DNA of 64,000 bases from Adiantum capillus-veneris (lineage: Eukaryota; Streptophyta; Polypodiopsida; Polypodiales; Pteridaceae), in NCBI GenBank assembly GCA_014529385.2, contig CM043944.1, forward strand, positions 170,935,240-170,999,239. The letters are read 5' to 3'. A program made the translations under genes and the position numbers. Of this stretch, positions 41,439 through 52,571 are shown one piece after another. The notes beneath the pieces were generated by a model. The model was not told the origin of the DNA and searched no databases. It was given only the letters and a program-made list of their open reading frames with translations. Within the stretch, counting starts at the first letter, position 1, and each line of letters begins with the position of its first letter.

Positions 41439-42047
41439 TTACATCCATCTTGTGCTCAAGATCTTGCTTTTATGCGTATTTTGAACTTTTTTGCTTGCTT
41501 CCCATGCAATTGTAGGAAGTTGATGTGAGGGGTTTTGATCCAGTTTTATCATGTACTCCACAACCCTTTCCATGCCCATAACATCAATTGTAAGAGATCC
41601 CGACTCAAGAAGTAGGAGAATATATTGTGTTTGTGTCTTAACTTGAAGAAAGCTTGTAAGAACCCTTTCCATGCCCATACCCTCAATTGGAAGAGATCCC
41701 GACTCAAGAAGTAGGAGCATATATTGTGTTTGTGGCTTAACTTCGAGAAAGCTTGTAATAAAATGCTTTTGTACATTCTCAAACTCTTTCCAAGTAGACT
41801 TTGAGATGCTCCCACCCCACACTTCAACTCCATAAGGAAGAACCAGTGTCATCAATGTGTCAAAAAGGTACTTCTTGAGAACCAACACTATTTCTCGCAA
41901 TACACATGTTCTCAAATGCATAGTATGCTCTCTTTCCAACTTCCAAACGATGCATAGCACATGCATGACACTTGTAATTAGCCAGAACCTCAAGGCCAAG
42001 GTACTTAAAGCTCTTGACAACTTCAAGTGTCTCATTGTTGTACACAA
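41439..42047 (-). pseudogene. LINE RT thumb/C-terminal region with a 33-residue tandem repeat
   Basis: A 202-residue frame including L-V-L-P-Y-G-V-E-V-W-G-G-S-I near residue 69, a block seen after the RT in many LINEs. A 99-bp tandem duplication then follows (41562-41660 and 41661-41757), so the peptide around Y-x-L-L-L-L-E-S-G-S-L appears twice. Because 99 is a multiple of three, the frame is kept. The frame overlaps the end of the RT palm frame, indicating a shift. Confidence 0.7.
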
Positions 42048-42402
42048 TGCATGGATTCTCCTTATGGTTGGTTTTCACAAGCATAACCTTTGTTTTGGAT
42101 TCATTCACAATTAGCCCACTATGCAAGCAAAAGTTCTCAAGGACAACCATAAGCTTTTGTGCATCTTCTAAAGTGTGTGCTAGAAGAACTACATCATCTG
42201 CATACAACAAAAGCATGATTACTGCATTGCAAATTGTGACCTCTTCAATGCCTTCTTCTTGCATAAAGTCAAGTACCATTTGTTCCAATTGATCGATGCA
42301 TAGACCAAAGAGAGTTGGTGACAATGGACATCCTTGTTTAGCCCCAATAGTGCTTGTAAGAATTTTTGAAATTCCTCTTCCCATGCGTAATTGACACATC
42401 AC
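41860..42402 (-). pseudogene. LINE reverse transcriptase palm domain
   Basis: A 180-residue frame: G-A-K-Q-G-C-P-L-S-P-T-L-F near residue 20 (the Q-G block), L-L-L-Y-A-D-D-V-V-L-L near 64 (catalytic pair intact, plus-strand position about 42194-42205), S-G-L-I-V-N-E-S-K-T-K near 95, and F-K-Y-L-G-L-E-V near 132. These are RT motifs 4 to 7 of LINEs. The first catalytic Asp region (V-D-F-N-D) is in a shifted frame upstream near 42500. Confidence 0.88.
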
Positions 42403-42942
42403 CTTCTCATAGATTTAAGAAACCGCAAGCATAAACTCACTTGGCACTTGGATTTCTTCCATCCTTCTCCACAAATTGTTACGTGCAATCATATCATTAA
42501 AGTCCACAAAACAACAATAAAATCGCTTGCCTTTCAACAAACTTTCCTCCATGAGAACACGAAGAGTATCAAGATTATCAATAGTGCTATGGCGTCAATG
42601 AAAACCAGCTTGTCCTTTTGCATGCTTGTCATTCTCTTCATCCCAACTACTTAATTCTCATCTACATTATGCACTAAAACAACTATGCCATAAGAGACCC
42701 AATCATTACAGTCCAATAGTTGCATCCCCTCCTTTGTCCAAAGGCTTGACCCAATTAGTACTCCAATTATAAGGCATGCCATGATTAAGTGCAAGGTTGA
42801 TCATATCACACATCCACCCATGTGTAAAATCTCATGTCCATTTAATCATCTCCGGCTTGATACCTTGAAGATCTCCCGCTTTGCGAGCGAGTGGCCAACT
42901 TTTCAAACCCACCGCATACATTCTCAATAGTAAAAAAAGATG

Positions 42943-43454
42943 TCATACATGGGAATGAACCATAAAATGGTATTTTTTCAGTTTTTCAGCATTTGATTGC
43001 TCATATAGTTGCCTACAATGTGTGTACATATCCACAAGACTCAAGTTGCCAAAATTCTTGACCTGCTTGTCCCTCAATTTCTCCAAAATCTTCCGCATGC
43101 ATGTGCCTTTTCTTGGACTTGAAAAAATTGTTGCTTTACTTCTCATCTTCTTCTCTTCTTTTGAATCAATGCCTTGTATGTATACAAATAGCTTTGATAG
43201 TTGTCTTTGTCCACAGTTGCATCAAGCATTATCAAGGACTATTGAGCATCTTGACATTCTTTATCAAACTACCTTTTGAATGATCTATCAAAGCATTCTT
43301 CGGCACAAGAACAAATAACTTTCTTGAAAGCCTCCCATTTAGTTTCCAATGATGCTACATATTGAAGCCTTTTCATCCATAACTTTTGCTCAACCATTTC
43401 AATGTACATTGGTGCATGTTTGAAATCCATACATAGTGATAACTTCTCTTTCAA
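42943..43454 (-). pseudogene. LINE pre-RT linker fragments
   Basis: Two short frames, one rich in Lys/Trp (W-E-A-F-K-K-V-I-C-S-C-A-E near 43320) and one in Lys/Arg (L-R-D-K-Q-V-K-N-F-G-N-L near 43060). This resembles the region between endonuclease and RT in LINEs. Assigned mainly by position. Confidence 0.45.
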
Positions 43455-43640
43455 ACACCTCTCAAGTAAGCATCACTCCAGTCTAAATAAATGGTATAGA
43501 AAAGTTTTATGGTATAGAGATAATTTTAACCCAATAGTTGACAATGTCTTTAAAGCATCTTGTGCAACCTCTTTCCACGTTTACTCAAAATCCATAGTAG
43601 ATCAAGTGCTACGATGTATGTGACAAGAAATGAGAGGACC

Positions 43641-44191
43641 AAGCTACTACTTGTGAAATCATCCACCACACCCTAGATCCTATGTATGTGGAATTAGTGC
43701 AGGAAACCACCATACAGAGAGTTTACAAACATGTATAAACTAGTGTAACCACGACACACAAAAGTGATTCTTTAGAGGACATGCATTGAATGATCTTAGG
43801 AGAAACATGACACATCAACTACATAAGAGAGGAGAGACAAATCAACATGGGGATCTCAACACAGCCCAACCCAATTTTAGAGGCACAATCACTACTTCTT
43901 GGTCTAACATAGTAGATGTGATTCTTGATGAAAAAATAAATGAACCTAGAGACCTATGTTAAACCTATAGCATCTTGAGTGAATGGTCCAATGTGATCCC
44001 AATATATATATTGTCTTTAGGTATTTATTTTACATATTTGTCAAAGTGTGGGTATGGCAATTTGCTAAGGTGAGCATATAAGCACCACATTGCCCCCATT
44101 GTATTATCATCAATTGGTTGCCCAGTTGGTTGGTTCAATGGATTCTATCTTTTTTGTATTCTCCCGCTCTTTGTACACCTCAACTTTGACA
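43641..44191 (+). repeat. Probable LTR end of an otherwise lost element
   Basis: A TATA-like GCATATAAGCACC near 44067-44079 and the terminal CAACTTTGACA at 44191 lie directly before an initiator-Met primer site. The left boundary is unknown. No second copy is in the window. Confidence 0.5.
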
Positions 44192-44203
44192 TGGTATCAG
44201 AGC
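44192..44203 (+). other. Orphan primer-binding site (initiator tRNA-Met)
   Basis: TGGTATCAGAGC. Leader-like sequence follows to 44653, where Gypsy-1 begins. Confidence 0.75.
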
Positions 44204-44653
44204 GCATGGATTTTTCCATCCTCCAAGAATCGTGCACAATGAAGAGGAATATAATTGGTCTTGAGAGGAGAAGCATTTAGAGGCTGCAAAGAAGATCAGT
44301 CACTCCTTTTGTGTGGCGTTTTTGAAAAATTGGCCAAGGCCACTTGTTGCTTCCTAAGGCATTTCAAAATGTAGGTGAAAAGGGGCTCAATGTTCGTGTT
44401 TACTACACACAATAGAGGACCAGTTTTCTTAGCCTTTTTGAAGGCATTGGAACTTGGAGATGGCTATTGAAGGGAGGTGTTTTGAAATGAAACCAAAGGT
44501 GAAAACTACGTGGGGCACTAACTTTGCTGAGTCTTGGGGAAGTGTATTGCACCATGTTTTGATACATGCATGGATAGGACACTCTCCAGGTAGTGTGTTT
44601 TGTGAGTGTCTTGAGATGCAGTGGTGGCACACTCCCTTTGCTATGTTGTTCGG
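44204..44653 (+). other. Unassigned, possible leader of the orphan LTR element
   Basis: No coding motif is recognisable. Its last five bases (TTCGG) are the left target duplication of Gypsy-1. Confidence 0.4.
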
Positions 44654-46222
44654 TGTCATAATAACTAATATCTAATTCTCCTAAATTATTTTCTTGTTTT
44701 AAACTAATCATTTAATATGGGGAAGTGCCAAGGGAGAAAAAGCTTGAATATTGGTTAAGCTGGCAGACCGGCCACAGTAGGGATCCAAAGAGGGGCCATC
44801 TGCAAAAGAGCAATGTGCAACAATGGGCTCCAAAGACCTTATTCAACCCATTAAGACTTCCAAAATGCTAAGGTTACAAAATTCAAAGGTAAGTCCAAAT
44901 GGTCAAGCTTAGTGGAATTGGACGCTTTGTGAGTGTACAAAAAGTCTTCAAGTGGTCCTAGATTGATGGGGGCGAGTCCTTTTAGTAGGAGATGAGAGAG
45001 AAACACACACACACACACACACACACTCATGCAAGCCCCTTTACACAAAGGGAATAAGGGACACATGTCAGCTCCCTAGCCCAATTGCCCCCAAGGTGCA
45101 CTCAAATCCTATTTGGATGGCCATAGAGGTGGACCAATGAGAATTAGGCTAGAGTACTTTTAGTTTAAATTCATTTAAAAACACTTGATAAAAGAACCAA
45201 TAAGAATTAAACTCTCTAGAAGAATATTGGACAGTCTACCAAGGGGTCTAATGAGCATTCAGCATCCCAATGGCTTGCCTACTTCCTATTGGCCAGAAGA
45301 CAAAAGTGTCCAATGAGAGTTTAGTTGCATTATTTAATTACCTAAATCTCTCACAAAAGGGGAAAGGGGGACACATGTCACAAGGCTATTACTTATGCTA
45401 CTTAATTCCTATTGGCTAAGCTTGGAAAGGTCTAATGGAAAGCCATTAGGAGGAATTAGTAGGAGGGGTCGACCAAGATGAGAGAGGGGGTTGATTTGTG
45501 AAGGCATTATCACTTACACACTCACACGATCTCATGTGTGAATCAAGAAGACTCTCTCTCTCTCTCCTTCTCAAGCTTTAATTTAAAGCTCATCATCTAC
45601 TCCAAGCTTGTGAGAAGGGATGCTTACACCAACAACTTTTGGCTTTGTGATGCAAACCCAACCAAGAGCCAAGCTTCAATGCATGCCCATCTCCTCTACA
45701 ATGCTAATTACTAAGCTATGCTAAGCTTTTATGATTTATTATGTGAGGAGATATACTTCTTTCTCGTAAGACTACTCCTTCTTCCCCTCAATCTACTCTC
45801 ATACCCCGCTAGCTCTCACCATCTTCAAAGGTGTGTGAGGTTTTGGATCGGAGACCGTGAGGGAATCGATGTTGTGTTTTATAAGTGTTTGCTTAGTGCT
45901 TGAAGCTTCCATCTTCATTGCATCAACTATTTATTGAAGGAACACAAAGAATTGTATTTTAAAATTTCTCCCTCGATGGGAGAAACCTATAATACAAAGC
46001 CTTTTGGAGGGGGGACTGGCTCCATGTAAAGCCGGTCCTCAACTGTTGTCAATAGCCTTTTGAAGTATTGTTCATGACTATCTAACTAGGTGTTATGATT
46101 TTTGTTGCTCTCTCCACCCAAGCACTCTTGTTATGTTCATTAGGAATCTATTCAAACGAAATGCTCACTATATTTATGTTATTTTCCGCTACACATAAGC
46201 TACTAGGCCATTAAATGTTACA
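44654..46222 (+). repeat. Gypsy-1 5' LTR (1,569 bp)
   Basis: TGTCATAATAAC...TTAAATGTTACA. It has a (CA)n run at 45003-45026, a (CT)n run at 45552-45567, a CCAAT-box array (about 45100-45450) and a TATA-like TTTTATAAG near 45877-45885. Confidence 0.95.
45100..45450 (+). promoter_or_regulatory. CCAAT-box array in Gypsy-1 U3
   Basis: CCAAT and ATTGG alternate with short fixed contexts such as GTCCAATGAG and CCTATTGGC. The cleaner copy is in the 3' LTR (52066-52393), where ten occur in about 330 bp. It lies some 430-780 bp before the TATA-like box. CCAAT is the core bound by NF-Y; function here is inference. Confidence 0.6.
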
Positions 46223-46223
46223 T

Positions 46224-46235
46224 TGGTATCAGAGC
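46224..46235 (+). other. Gypsy-1 primer-binding site (initiator tRNA-Met)
   Basis: TGGTATCAGAGC, one base after the LTR. Confidence 0.95.
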
Positions 46236-46622
46236 ACAAGGTTTCTCTTTTCTTCCTTAAGAAGGGAGGTCCTCAAGCTAGCTGTAAATGGTTGGTATTA
46301 TTAATTGCAATTGAGTAAGTAGAATAGGGATTTTTCAGCCTTGAAGTGTGCCTGCCTTCGTGGAGATAACGGGGTACCACCGTCAAGAGCTTGGTCTTAA
46401 TAGTGGAGTCCTACGGGGCTTGCCTATGGCTTTGCCACTATTGAGCTATTAGAAGCTTGGCAGGAGCCGGTGTTGTTTTGGTGTTGAAAGACCCTCTTTT
46501 CTATTCCTTGCAATTAATGGTATTCGAGCCACGGGTACAGTAGCTTGAGTGCTTTTCTAAAGGAGTAAAGAGGAGTAGCAACTAGGGATTGAAGTGCCAA
46601 AGTACACCTAAAGGTTGTTAGA
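46236..46622 (+). other. Gypsy-1 leader
   Basis: Untranslated region up to the GAG ATG near 46623; partly conserved with Gypsy-3. Confidence 0.7.
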
Positions 46623-48219
46623 ATGGCTGACAATAGTAAAGAGAGTGAAATTAATGCTGATAGCTTTGATTTTGCTAATGAGCAGGCTACTAATGATGCC
46701 CCTATGCTTGCTAACTACCTCGTTTCTAGGCTTCAACAAGCCATGGGCAATCCAAAGTGAAGTGGAACGGCAACTACGTGCTCATGGGATTTTCCAAGCT
46801 CCCCACCATGAAGAGAGAGTACCTAGGAAGCCTCCTAGTGAGACGTCCAAAAGAGGCCTCTCTCCGATCCGGGAAGAAGAAGAGGATCCAAATGAAGGGC
46901 TCAAAAATTTGCTTCTCAATGATGCATCTCCTTCTCAAAGGAGAACTCAAGAGCCCCCACCAAAGGAACGAGAAAGAAGTGTGTCTCCTGCCACCTGGAC
47001 GGAGATGGATCCACAAACATGGTAGGCAAAATGCTCTCCATCATCTCCTAAACGGGGAAGACAATCGCACACTTCTCCACACCATAATTCAAAGAGGGAT
47101 GATAAAAATCAAGAGAAGAAAAAAGGCGAGAAAGAGGTCACCCTCTTCTCCATCTTCTTCATCCTCTTCCTCTTATAAAGAAAGTGATGGTGCAGACAAA
47201 GAGGACCAAGGTAAGAAAAAGGCGAAAAAGAGGTCACCCTCTTCTCCATCTTCCTCAAATTCTTCAGCTTCTGAAGAAAGTGATGGTGCAACTTTTGAAC
47301 CATAAAAAAGAAGAGGCCATAGGAAATCCTATGCCGAGTGGAAAAGATTGTCCAAGCTCAATAAGTTCAAAGAGGGAGAAAAGAGCATCTCTTTCCTTAC
47401 CTACAATGGCACCTTTGGTGCTACGTCTTGGCCTTTATCCAACAATTCCATGTGGCATTTGGAGATGAGGGCTTCACGGAGTCCTCTAAGCTACACCATG
47501 TAGCTATGGACTTTCAAATGTCCACTAGGCAATGGTGGTATAGCCTACGGGCAAATGGTGAAGCTCCACAAACATGGAAAGCTTTAAGAGCTTCCATTAT
47601 GAAGCATTTGGCCACCACCGATGCCAAAGACAAAGTAATCACCGAATGGAAAAGCTTTCAGCTCTCTCCCTACAAATCGATTCATAAATATGTAGACAAG
47701 TTTTGGGACTTACATCTCAAAGCCACTGTCTTCAAAAAGATGGATTTTGGAGAGAAAAAACAACAATTTTGTGCGGGCTTAACTGAAGAAATGGCGGAGT
47801 ATGTCAACTCCCAAAGGCCACGCACCATATCAGCAATTATACACCATACTATGGTGGCTTCTCAAATCAATTTCCAAACAGGGTCTAAGAGAAATCCTAA
47901 GCCCACGGAAAACAAGGGTTCCAATGAGCCTAAGGGGACAATGTCGAAAAGTCTCCTAAGAGCAATTCCAATAACAAAAAAGCTAAGGAGAAGGGAGTTT
48001 ACAAAGGCAAAAAAAAACTCTCTCTTGAAGAGCTTGAGCGTTATCGCAAGGATAACCACTGGTTCAAGTGCGTCAAGCAAGGGCATGCGTACCACGCTTG
48101 TCCCCAAAAGAACACCCTCCACGAGCCTCCTAGAGCTACCTTGGTCAAAATCCAAGAAGAGGAAGCTCATCACAAAGGATCTCCTCTATGACATGCTTGG
48201 GGAAGGTAAGAGAACATGA
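46623..48219 (+). pseudogene. Gypsy-1 GAG
   Basis: Starts M-A-D-N-S-K-E-S-E at 46623, then D-F-A-N-E-Q-A-T-N-D-A-P-M, with shifts near 46760 and 47300. A basic/Ser-rich stretch (K-R-S-P-S-S-P-S-S) is duplicated in tandem at 47121-47310. The capsid core is at 47428-47900: W-W-Y-S-L-R-A-N-G, W-K-A-L-R-A-S-I, Y-V-D-K-F-W-D-L, G-L-T-E-E-M-A-E-Y-V-N. A knuckle near 48046-48096 reads W-F-K-C-V-K-Q-G-H-A-Y-H-A-C, with its first Cys replaced by Trp. The GAG core carries the Retrotrans_gag fold. Confidence 0.82.
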
Positions 48220-48544
48220 TGCTTTTATTCTCTTTGACCCTGGTTCTACCCACAATTTCATATCCACAGAGTTGGCCACCAAGCTAGGAATCCAAGCCTA
48301 TGAGATGGGAGATGTCCTACCCGTAGATGGTGCTTTCAAGGTGCAAGAAGCTTCAGTCACTCCCTTAATCAGGAAACTGAGGCTCCATGTCCAAAGCTAT
48401 GTGGACAAAGAGGACTTATTTATCTCTCCTCTCAAGCACAAGGATGTAATCCTAGGGGCACCATGGTTTTATTGCATGGCTGCCAATGTTAGATTCCTTG
48501 AAAGGAAAATCTACTTTAAGTACAGGGAAAAGATATGTATATAG
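48188..48544 (+). pseudogene. Gypsy-1 aspartic protease
   Basis: F-I-L-F-D-P-G-S-T-H-N-F-I near residue 14 (D-P-G in place of D-S-G), T-K-L-G-I-Q-A-Y, then D-V-I-L-G-A-P-W near 88, the conserved hydrophobic end of Gypsy proteases. It ends at a TAG at 48542. Confidence 0.85.
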
Positions 48545-48621
48545 ATGCTAAAATAATGGGTAACACCATATCCATTGTACATACATAAGCTTTCAATAAG
48601 TCAATAAATAGCTCTATTTTC

Positions 48622-49230
48622 ATGTACATGATTTTTGTTAAAGATTCTCAAAATGAACCTAATGCTTTAGCAAAAGAAAATATAAGCAATCACAAGGAAT
48701 TAGAGTTATCCAATTTTCTCAAGGGGTTTCAAGATGTCTTTATTGACAACATCCCTTGTGAACTACCTCCTAAAGGAGGCAATGATGACCATGCAATTGA
48801 ACTTCTTCCAAGAAGTTCACCGCCTAATAAACCTCCGTATAGAGTTTCTCAAGCTCAACAAGAGGAGATTATGCAGCAAGTGCATGACCTAGTTGAGAAG
48901 GGCATGGTTAGACCTAGATCATCTCCATTTTGCTCACCTGTGTTATTAGTGCAAAAGAAAGACCGCACATATCGTATGTGTGTCGACTATAGAGTAGTAA
49001 ACAGGATCACTATCAAGAATACGTTTCCCGTTCCACGGGTAGAAGACCTATTTGATAAGCTACAAGGGTCCACCTAATTTAGTAGGATTGACCTAAAAAG
49101 TGGCTACCATCAAATAAGGATAGTTGATCCAGGCATTGTAAAGACCGCATTTCGCACTACGTTTGATCTTTATGAATATATTGTCATGCCTTTTGGCTTG
49201 ACCAATGCACCAATTTCAACCACTTGATGG
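48622..49230 (+). pseudogene. Gypsy-1 RT, N-terminal part
   Basis: Contains N-K-P-P-Y-R-V-S near 48825, V-R-P-R-S-S-P-F-C-S-P-V-L-L-V-Q-K-K-D near 48905, and R-M-C-V-D-Y-R near 48975. A TAA at 49075 interrupts [12 protein letters not shown], which carries the first catalytic Asp and is readable after the stop. M-P-F-G-L-T-N-A-P is near 49190. A small deletion near 49205-49215 shifts the frame. Confidence 0.88.
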
Positions 49231-49783
49231 GAAGCTATTCAAGCCTCACCGAACCTTTACTGTAGTGTTCTTTGATGATATTATCATCTACTCTAAGTCA
49301 ATAGACGAACACAAGAAACACCTCCAGGTAATATTTCAAGTCTTAAGAGAGAATAAACTTTATGTTAATCGAAAGAAAAGTGAGTTTTTCTTACAAGAGA
49401 TTCAGTATTTAGGTCACATTATCTCTCAAGATGGCATCCAAATGGATCCATCAAAGTTAGAGATAATAAAAGGATGGCCTAAACCAAGGAATCTTCATGA
49501 ACTAAGAATCTTTATAGGTATGTGTACATACTATAGATGCTTCATAGAAACGTTCTCACAAATTGCGGGACCATTACATGACTTAACAAAGAAAAACGTT
49601 AGGTATACATGGTCTGCCAAGGAGAACAATGCTTTCAAAAAGCTTAAAGAAAAGTTTATCTCTCAACATGTGCTTACATTGTCGGATCTCTCAAAGCCAT
49701 CTGAGGTCCAATGTGATGCTTGTGGTGATTGCCTTGGAGCTATTTTTCTCCAAGAAGGGCACGCCATAGCCTATGAAAGTTGA
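49205..49783 (+). pseudogene. Gypsy-1 RT catalytic box and RNase H start
   Basis: V-F-F-D-D-I-I-I-Y-S near residue 23 is the catalytic box (F-F-D-D for Y-V-D-D). E-I-Q-Y-L-G-H near 67, F-I-G-M-C-T-Y-Y-R near 103 and V-Q-C-D-A-C-G near 168 (RNase H first Asp) follow. A TGA at 49781 replaces a residue before L-N-P-V-E-Q. Confidence 0.88.
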
Positions 49784-50096
49784 AGGCTCAACCCTGTTGA
49801 GCAAGCTCTAGGCATATATGAAAAGGAACTCCTTGTAGTTCTACATGACTTAGACTCATGGAAGCACTATTTATTGGGGACTCCTTTCATTCTACGGACG
49901 GATCACCAAAGTCTTAAGTACTTCATGACGCAGGCCAAGCTCTCCAACAAACAAATGAAATGGGCAAATTTCCTTTCGCAATTTCATTTTTTATATTGCT
50001 CACATTCCTGGCAAGAATAATCAAGTAGCCAATGCACTCTCACGACGGCCCAGAGTAAATGCGGTTTCCATAGCAACTCACAAGAATCTATCTTCT
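49784..50096 (+). pseudogene. Gypsy-1 RNase H, C-terminal part
   Basis: After the stop the frame continues Y-E-K-E-L-L-V-V, then L-R-T-D-H-Q-S-L-K-Y-F, both RNase H blocks. Near 49990 a base change in length shifts the frame; H-I-P-G-K-N-N-Q-V-A appears in the next frame. Confidence 0.75.
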
Positions 50097-50900
50097 ATGA
50101 TAGATGAGTATGCTATTGATCCCAATTTTAGAGATGTAATTTCAGCCATTACACTAGGGAAGACAGAGGAACCATTTACTTTACAAGATGGTTATCTTGT
50201 CTATGGAAATAGACTATGCGTTACTAACTCACTACGTGAGAAAGTAATGTATGAATCTCATGCTCCTCCTTATGCGGGGCATAGAGGGATTCAATCTACC
50301 CTAAGAGGGATTGAAACACATTTCTATTGGCCTACCATGAAAGCAAACATACAAGAGTATGTTTCTAAATGTGTGGTATGCCAAAAGATGAAGATTGATA
50401 GAGGGAAGCAGCGTAGATTGCTTCAACCATTGCCAATCCCTAATTCACCATGGGAGAGCATATCCATGGATTTTATCTTTGGATTGCCTAAGTCTATCCA
50501 TGGGAATACGGGAATATGGATGATAGTTAACAAACAAGCTCATTTTATACCTATCAAAAAGACTATCAAAGCCCATCAAATGGCAACCCTCTTCATATCA
50601 CAAATCTTCAAGTACCATGGCTTGCCAATGTCCATAGTGTCAGATAGAGATCCTAGAATGACCAGTAATTTCTGGAAGGGTCTCTCTGAGAATTTAGGAA
50701 CAAGTCTAAACTTCTCTTCGGCCTATCACCCGCAAACGGATGGCCAAAGTGAAATAGCTAAGCAAACAATTCTTGATCTACTAAAGGCCTATGTAATGGA
50801 AGTAGACCAAAGGTCCCAATGGGAGAAGTACTTACCCTTAGTGGAGTATTCCTACAATAACACTGTCATACTTCCACGGGAAAAGCACCTATTGAGGTAA
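50097..50900 (+). pseudogene. Gypsy-1 integrase
   Basis: A 267-residue frame. HHCC finger: H-A-P-P-Y-A-G-H-R-G near residue 54 and C-V-V-C-Q near 93. Core: S-M-D-F-I-F-G-L-P near 122 (first Asp), S-D-R-D-P-R-M near 181 (second Asp), and P-Q-T-D-G-Q-S-E near 208 (Glu). L-P-L-V-E-Y-S-Y-N near 243 is the end of the core. The frame closes at 50900, before the GPY/F module. Confidence 0.9.
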
Positions 50901-51540
50901 TGGAGGGAAGATCAAAAAGTCCCCTGCTACTTAAGGTACACGGGAAGATCTTCGCTGTAGATGAGTATAGTTGAGACCTACAATAATATTTCCAAAAGAT
51001 TAAGGATGCTATCTCTATCTCACAATAAAGGCAAAAGGCTGTTGCTGATAAGCACAGAAGAGGCCAAGCCTTTAAAGAAAATGATTAAGTCTTACTTAAA
51101 TTTCCCAAGGCTCGATTAAGGCACACGACGGGCAAGAATCCTATGGGAACCAAAAGTACTATGCTAAGTTAGCAAAAGGTACTATGGTCCCTTTTAGATT
51201 TTAGGCCAATCAATGAGATGGCCTATCAACTGCCCAACCATTGTCTCATACACAATGCTTTTCATGTGAGCCTACTAAAGCCTTACAAAGGAGAGCCACC
51301 TCAAGAATCAATTATTGAAGACCCACCGGAGATCGAGGACCAAGAAGAGGTGTTGCAACCCGAGTCCATTCTCTGACATGAAGACAAGGTACTAAGACTC
51401 GGTAAGACTATCTGACAATATCTTATTAAGTTTAAGAATTATCCTTTTGAAGATTCTAGATGGATGCAAGGCATACAATTAAAGGATAACCTAAACCTTG
51501 TCAATGCTTACAATGCTTCCCTAGAGTAAGCAAATGTACA
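50901..51540 (+). pseudogene. Gypsy-1 integrase C-terminus and chromodomain-like segment
   Basis: Several frames: N-A-F-H-V-S-L-L-K-P-Y near 51253 is the end of the GPY/F module. After a TGA near 51376 the frame reads H-E-D-K-V-L-R and then Y-L-I-K-F-K-N-Y-P-F-E-D-S-R-W-M. This has the Y-L-x-K-W-K-G-Y-P...W pattern of a chromodomain, which in chromoviruses directs insertion to marked chromatin. One stop lies inside it. Confidence 0.75.
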
Positions 51541-51555
51541 AATGTATCAAATGAA

Positions 51556-51569
51556 CAAAGTTTGGGTAA
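51556..51569 (+). other. Gypsy-1 polypurine-tract region, weak
   Basis: CAAAGTTTGGGTAA directly before the 3' LTR. Only short purine blocks are present, so the tract is degraded or atypical. Confidence 0.5.
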
Positions 51570-51919
51570 TGTCATAATAACTAATATCTAATTGTCCTAA
51601 ATGGTTTTCTCATGTTAAATTGATCATTTAATATGGGGAAATGCCAAGGGAGAAAAAGCTAGAATATTGGTTAAGCTGGTAGATCGGCCACAATAGGGAT
51701 CCAAAGGGGGGGCATATGCAAAAGAGCAATGTGCAACAATGGGCTCCAAAGACCTTAGGGTTCAGCCCATGAAGACTTCCAAAATGCTAAGGTTCCAAAA
51801 TTAAAAGGTAAGTCCAAATGGTCAAGCTTAGTGGAATTGGATGCTTTGTGAGTGTACAAAAAGTCTTCAAGTGGTCATAGATTGATGGGGGCGAGCCATT
51901 TTAGTAGGGGATGAGAGAT

Positions 51920-51987
<68 letters not shown>

Positions 51988-52504
51988 ATGCAAGCCCCTT
52001 TACACAAAGGGAATAAGGGACACATGTCAGCTCCCTAGCCCAGTTGCCCCCAAGGTGCACTCAAATCCTATTGGATGGCCATAGAGGTGGACCAATGAGA
52101 ATTAGGCTAGATTACTTTTAGTTTAATTCATTTAAAAACACTTGATAAAAGAACCAATAAGAATTAAGATCTCTAGAAGACTATTGGATAGTCTCCCAAG
52201 GGGTCCAATGAGCATTCAACAACCCAATGGCTTGCCTGCTTCCTATTGGCTAGAAGACAAAGGGGTCCAATGAGAGTTTAGTTTCATTATTTAATTACCT
52301 AAAGCTCTCACAAAATGGGAAAGGGGGACACATGTCACAAGTCTATCACTTATGCCTCTAAATTCCTATTGGCTAAGCTTGGAAAGGTCCAATGGGAAGC
52401 CAGTAGGAGGAATTAGAAGGAGGGGTCGACCAAGATGAGAGAGGGGGCTGATTTGTGAAGGCATTATCACTTACACACTCACACAATCTCATGTGTGAAG
52501 CAAG

Positions 52505-52571
<67 letters not shown>

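Larger units (their letters stand above)
41430..43640 (-). mobile_element. LINE fragment: reverse transcriptase with flanks
   Basis: Right to left: a basic Lys-rich pre-RT linker (43640-42940), a broken RT N-terminus (42930-42410), the RT palm and a C-terminal region ending near 41439. Frames change near 42950, 42400 and 42040. No endonuclease is seen to the right, so it is 5'-truncated. The RT motif style differs from the F-A-D-D/zf-RVT LINE at 5640-7374, and no zf-RVT domain follows, so these are two lineages. Confidence 0.8.
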
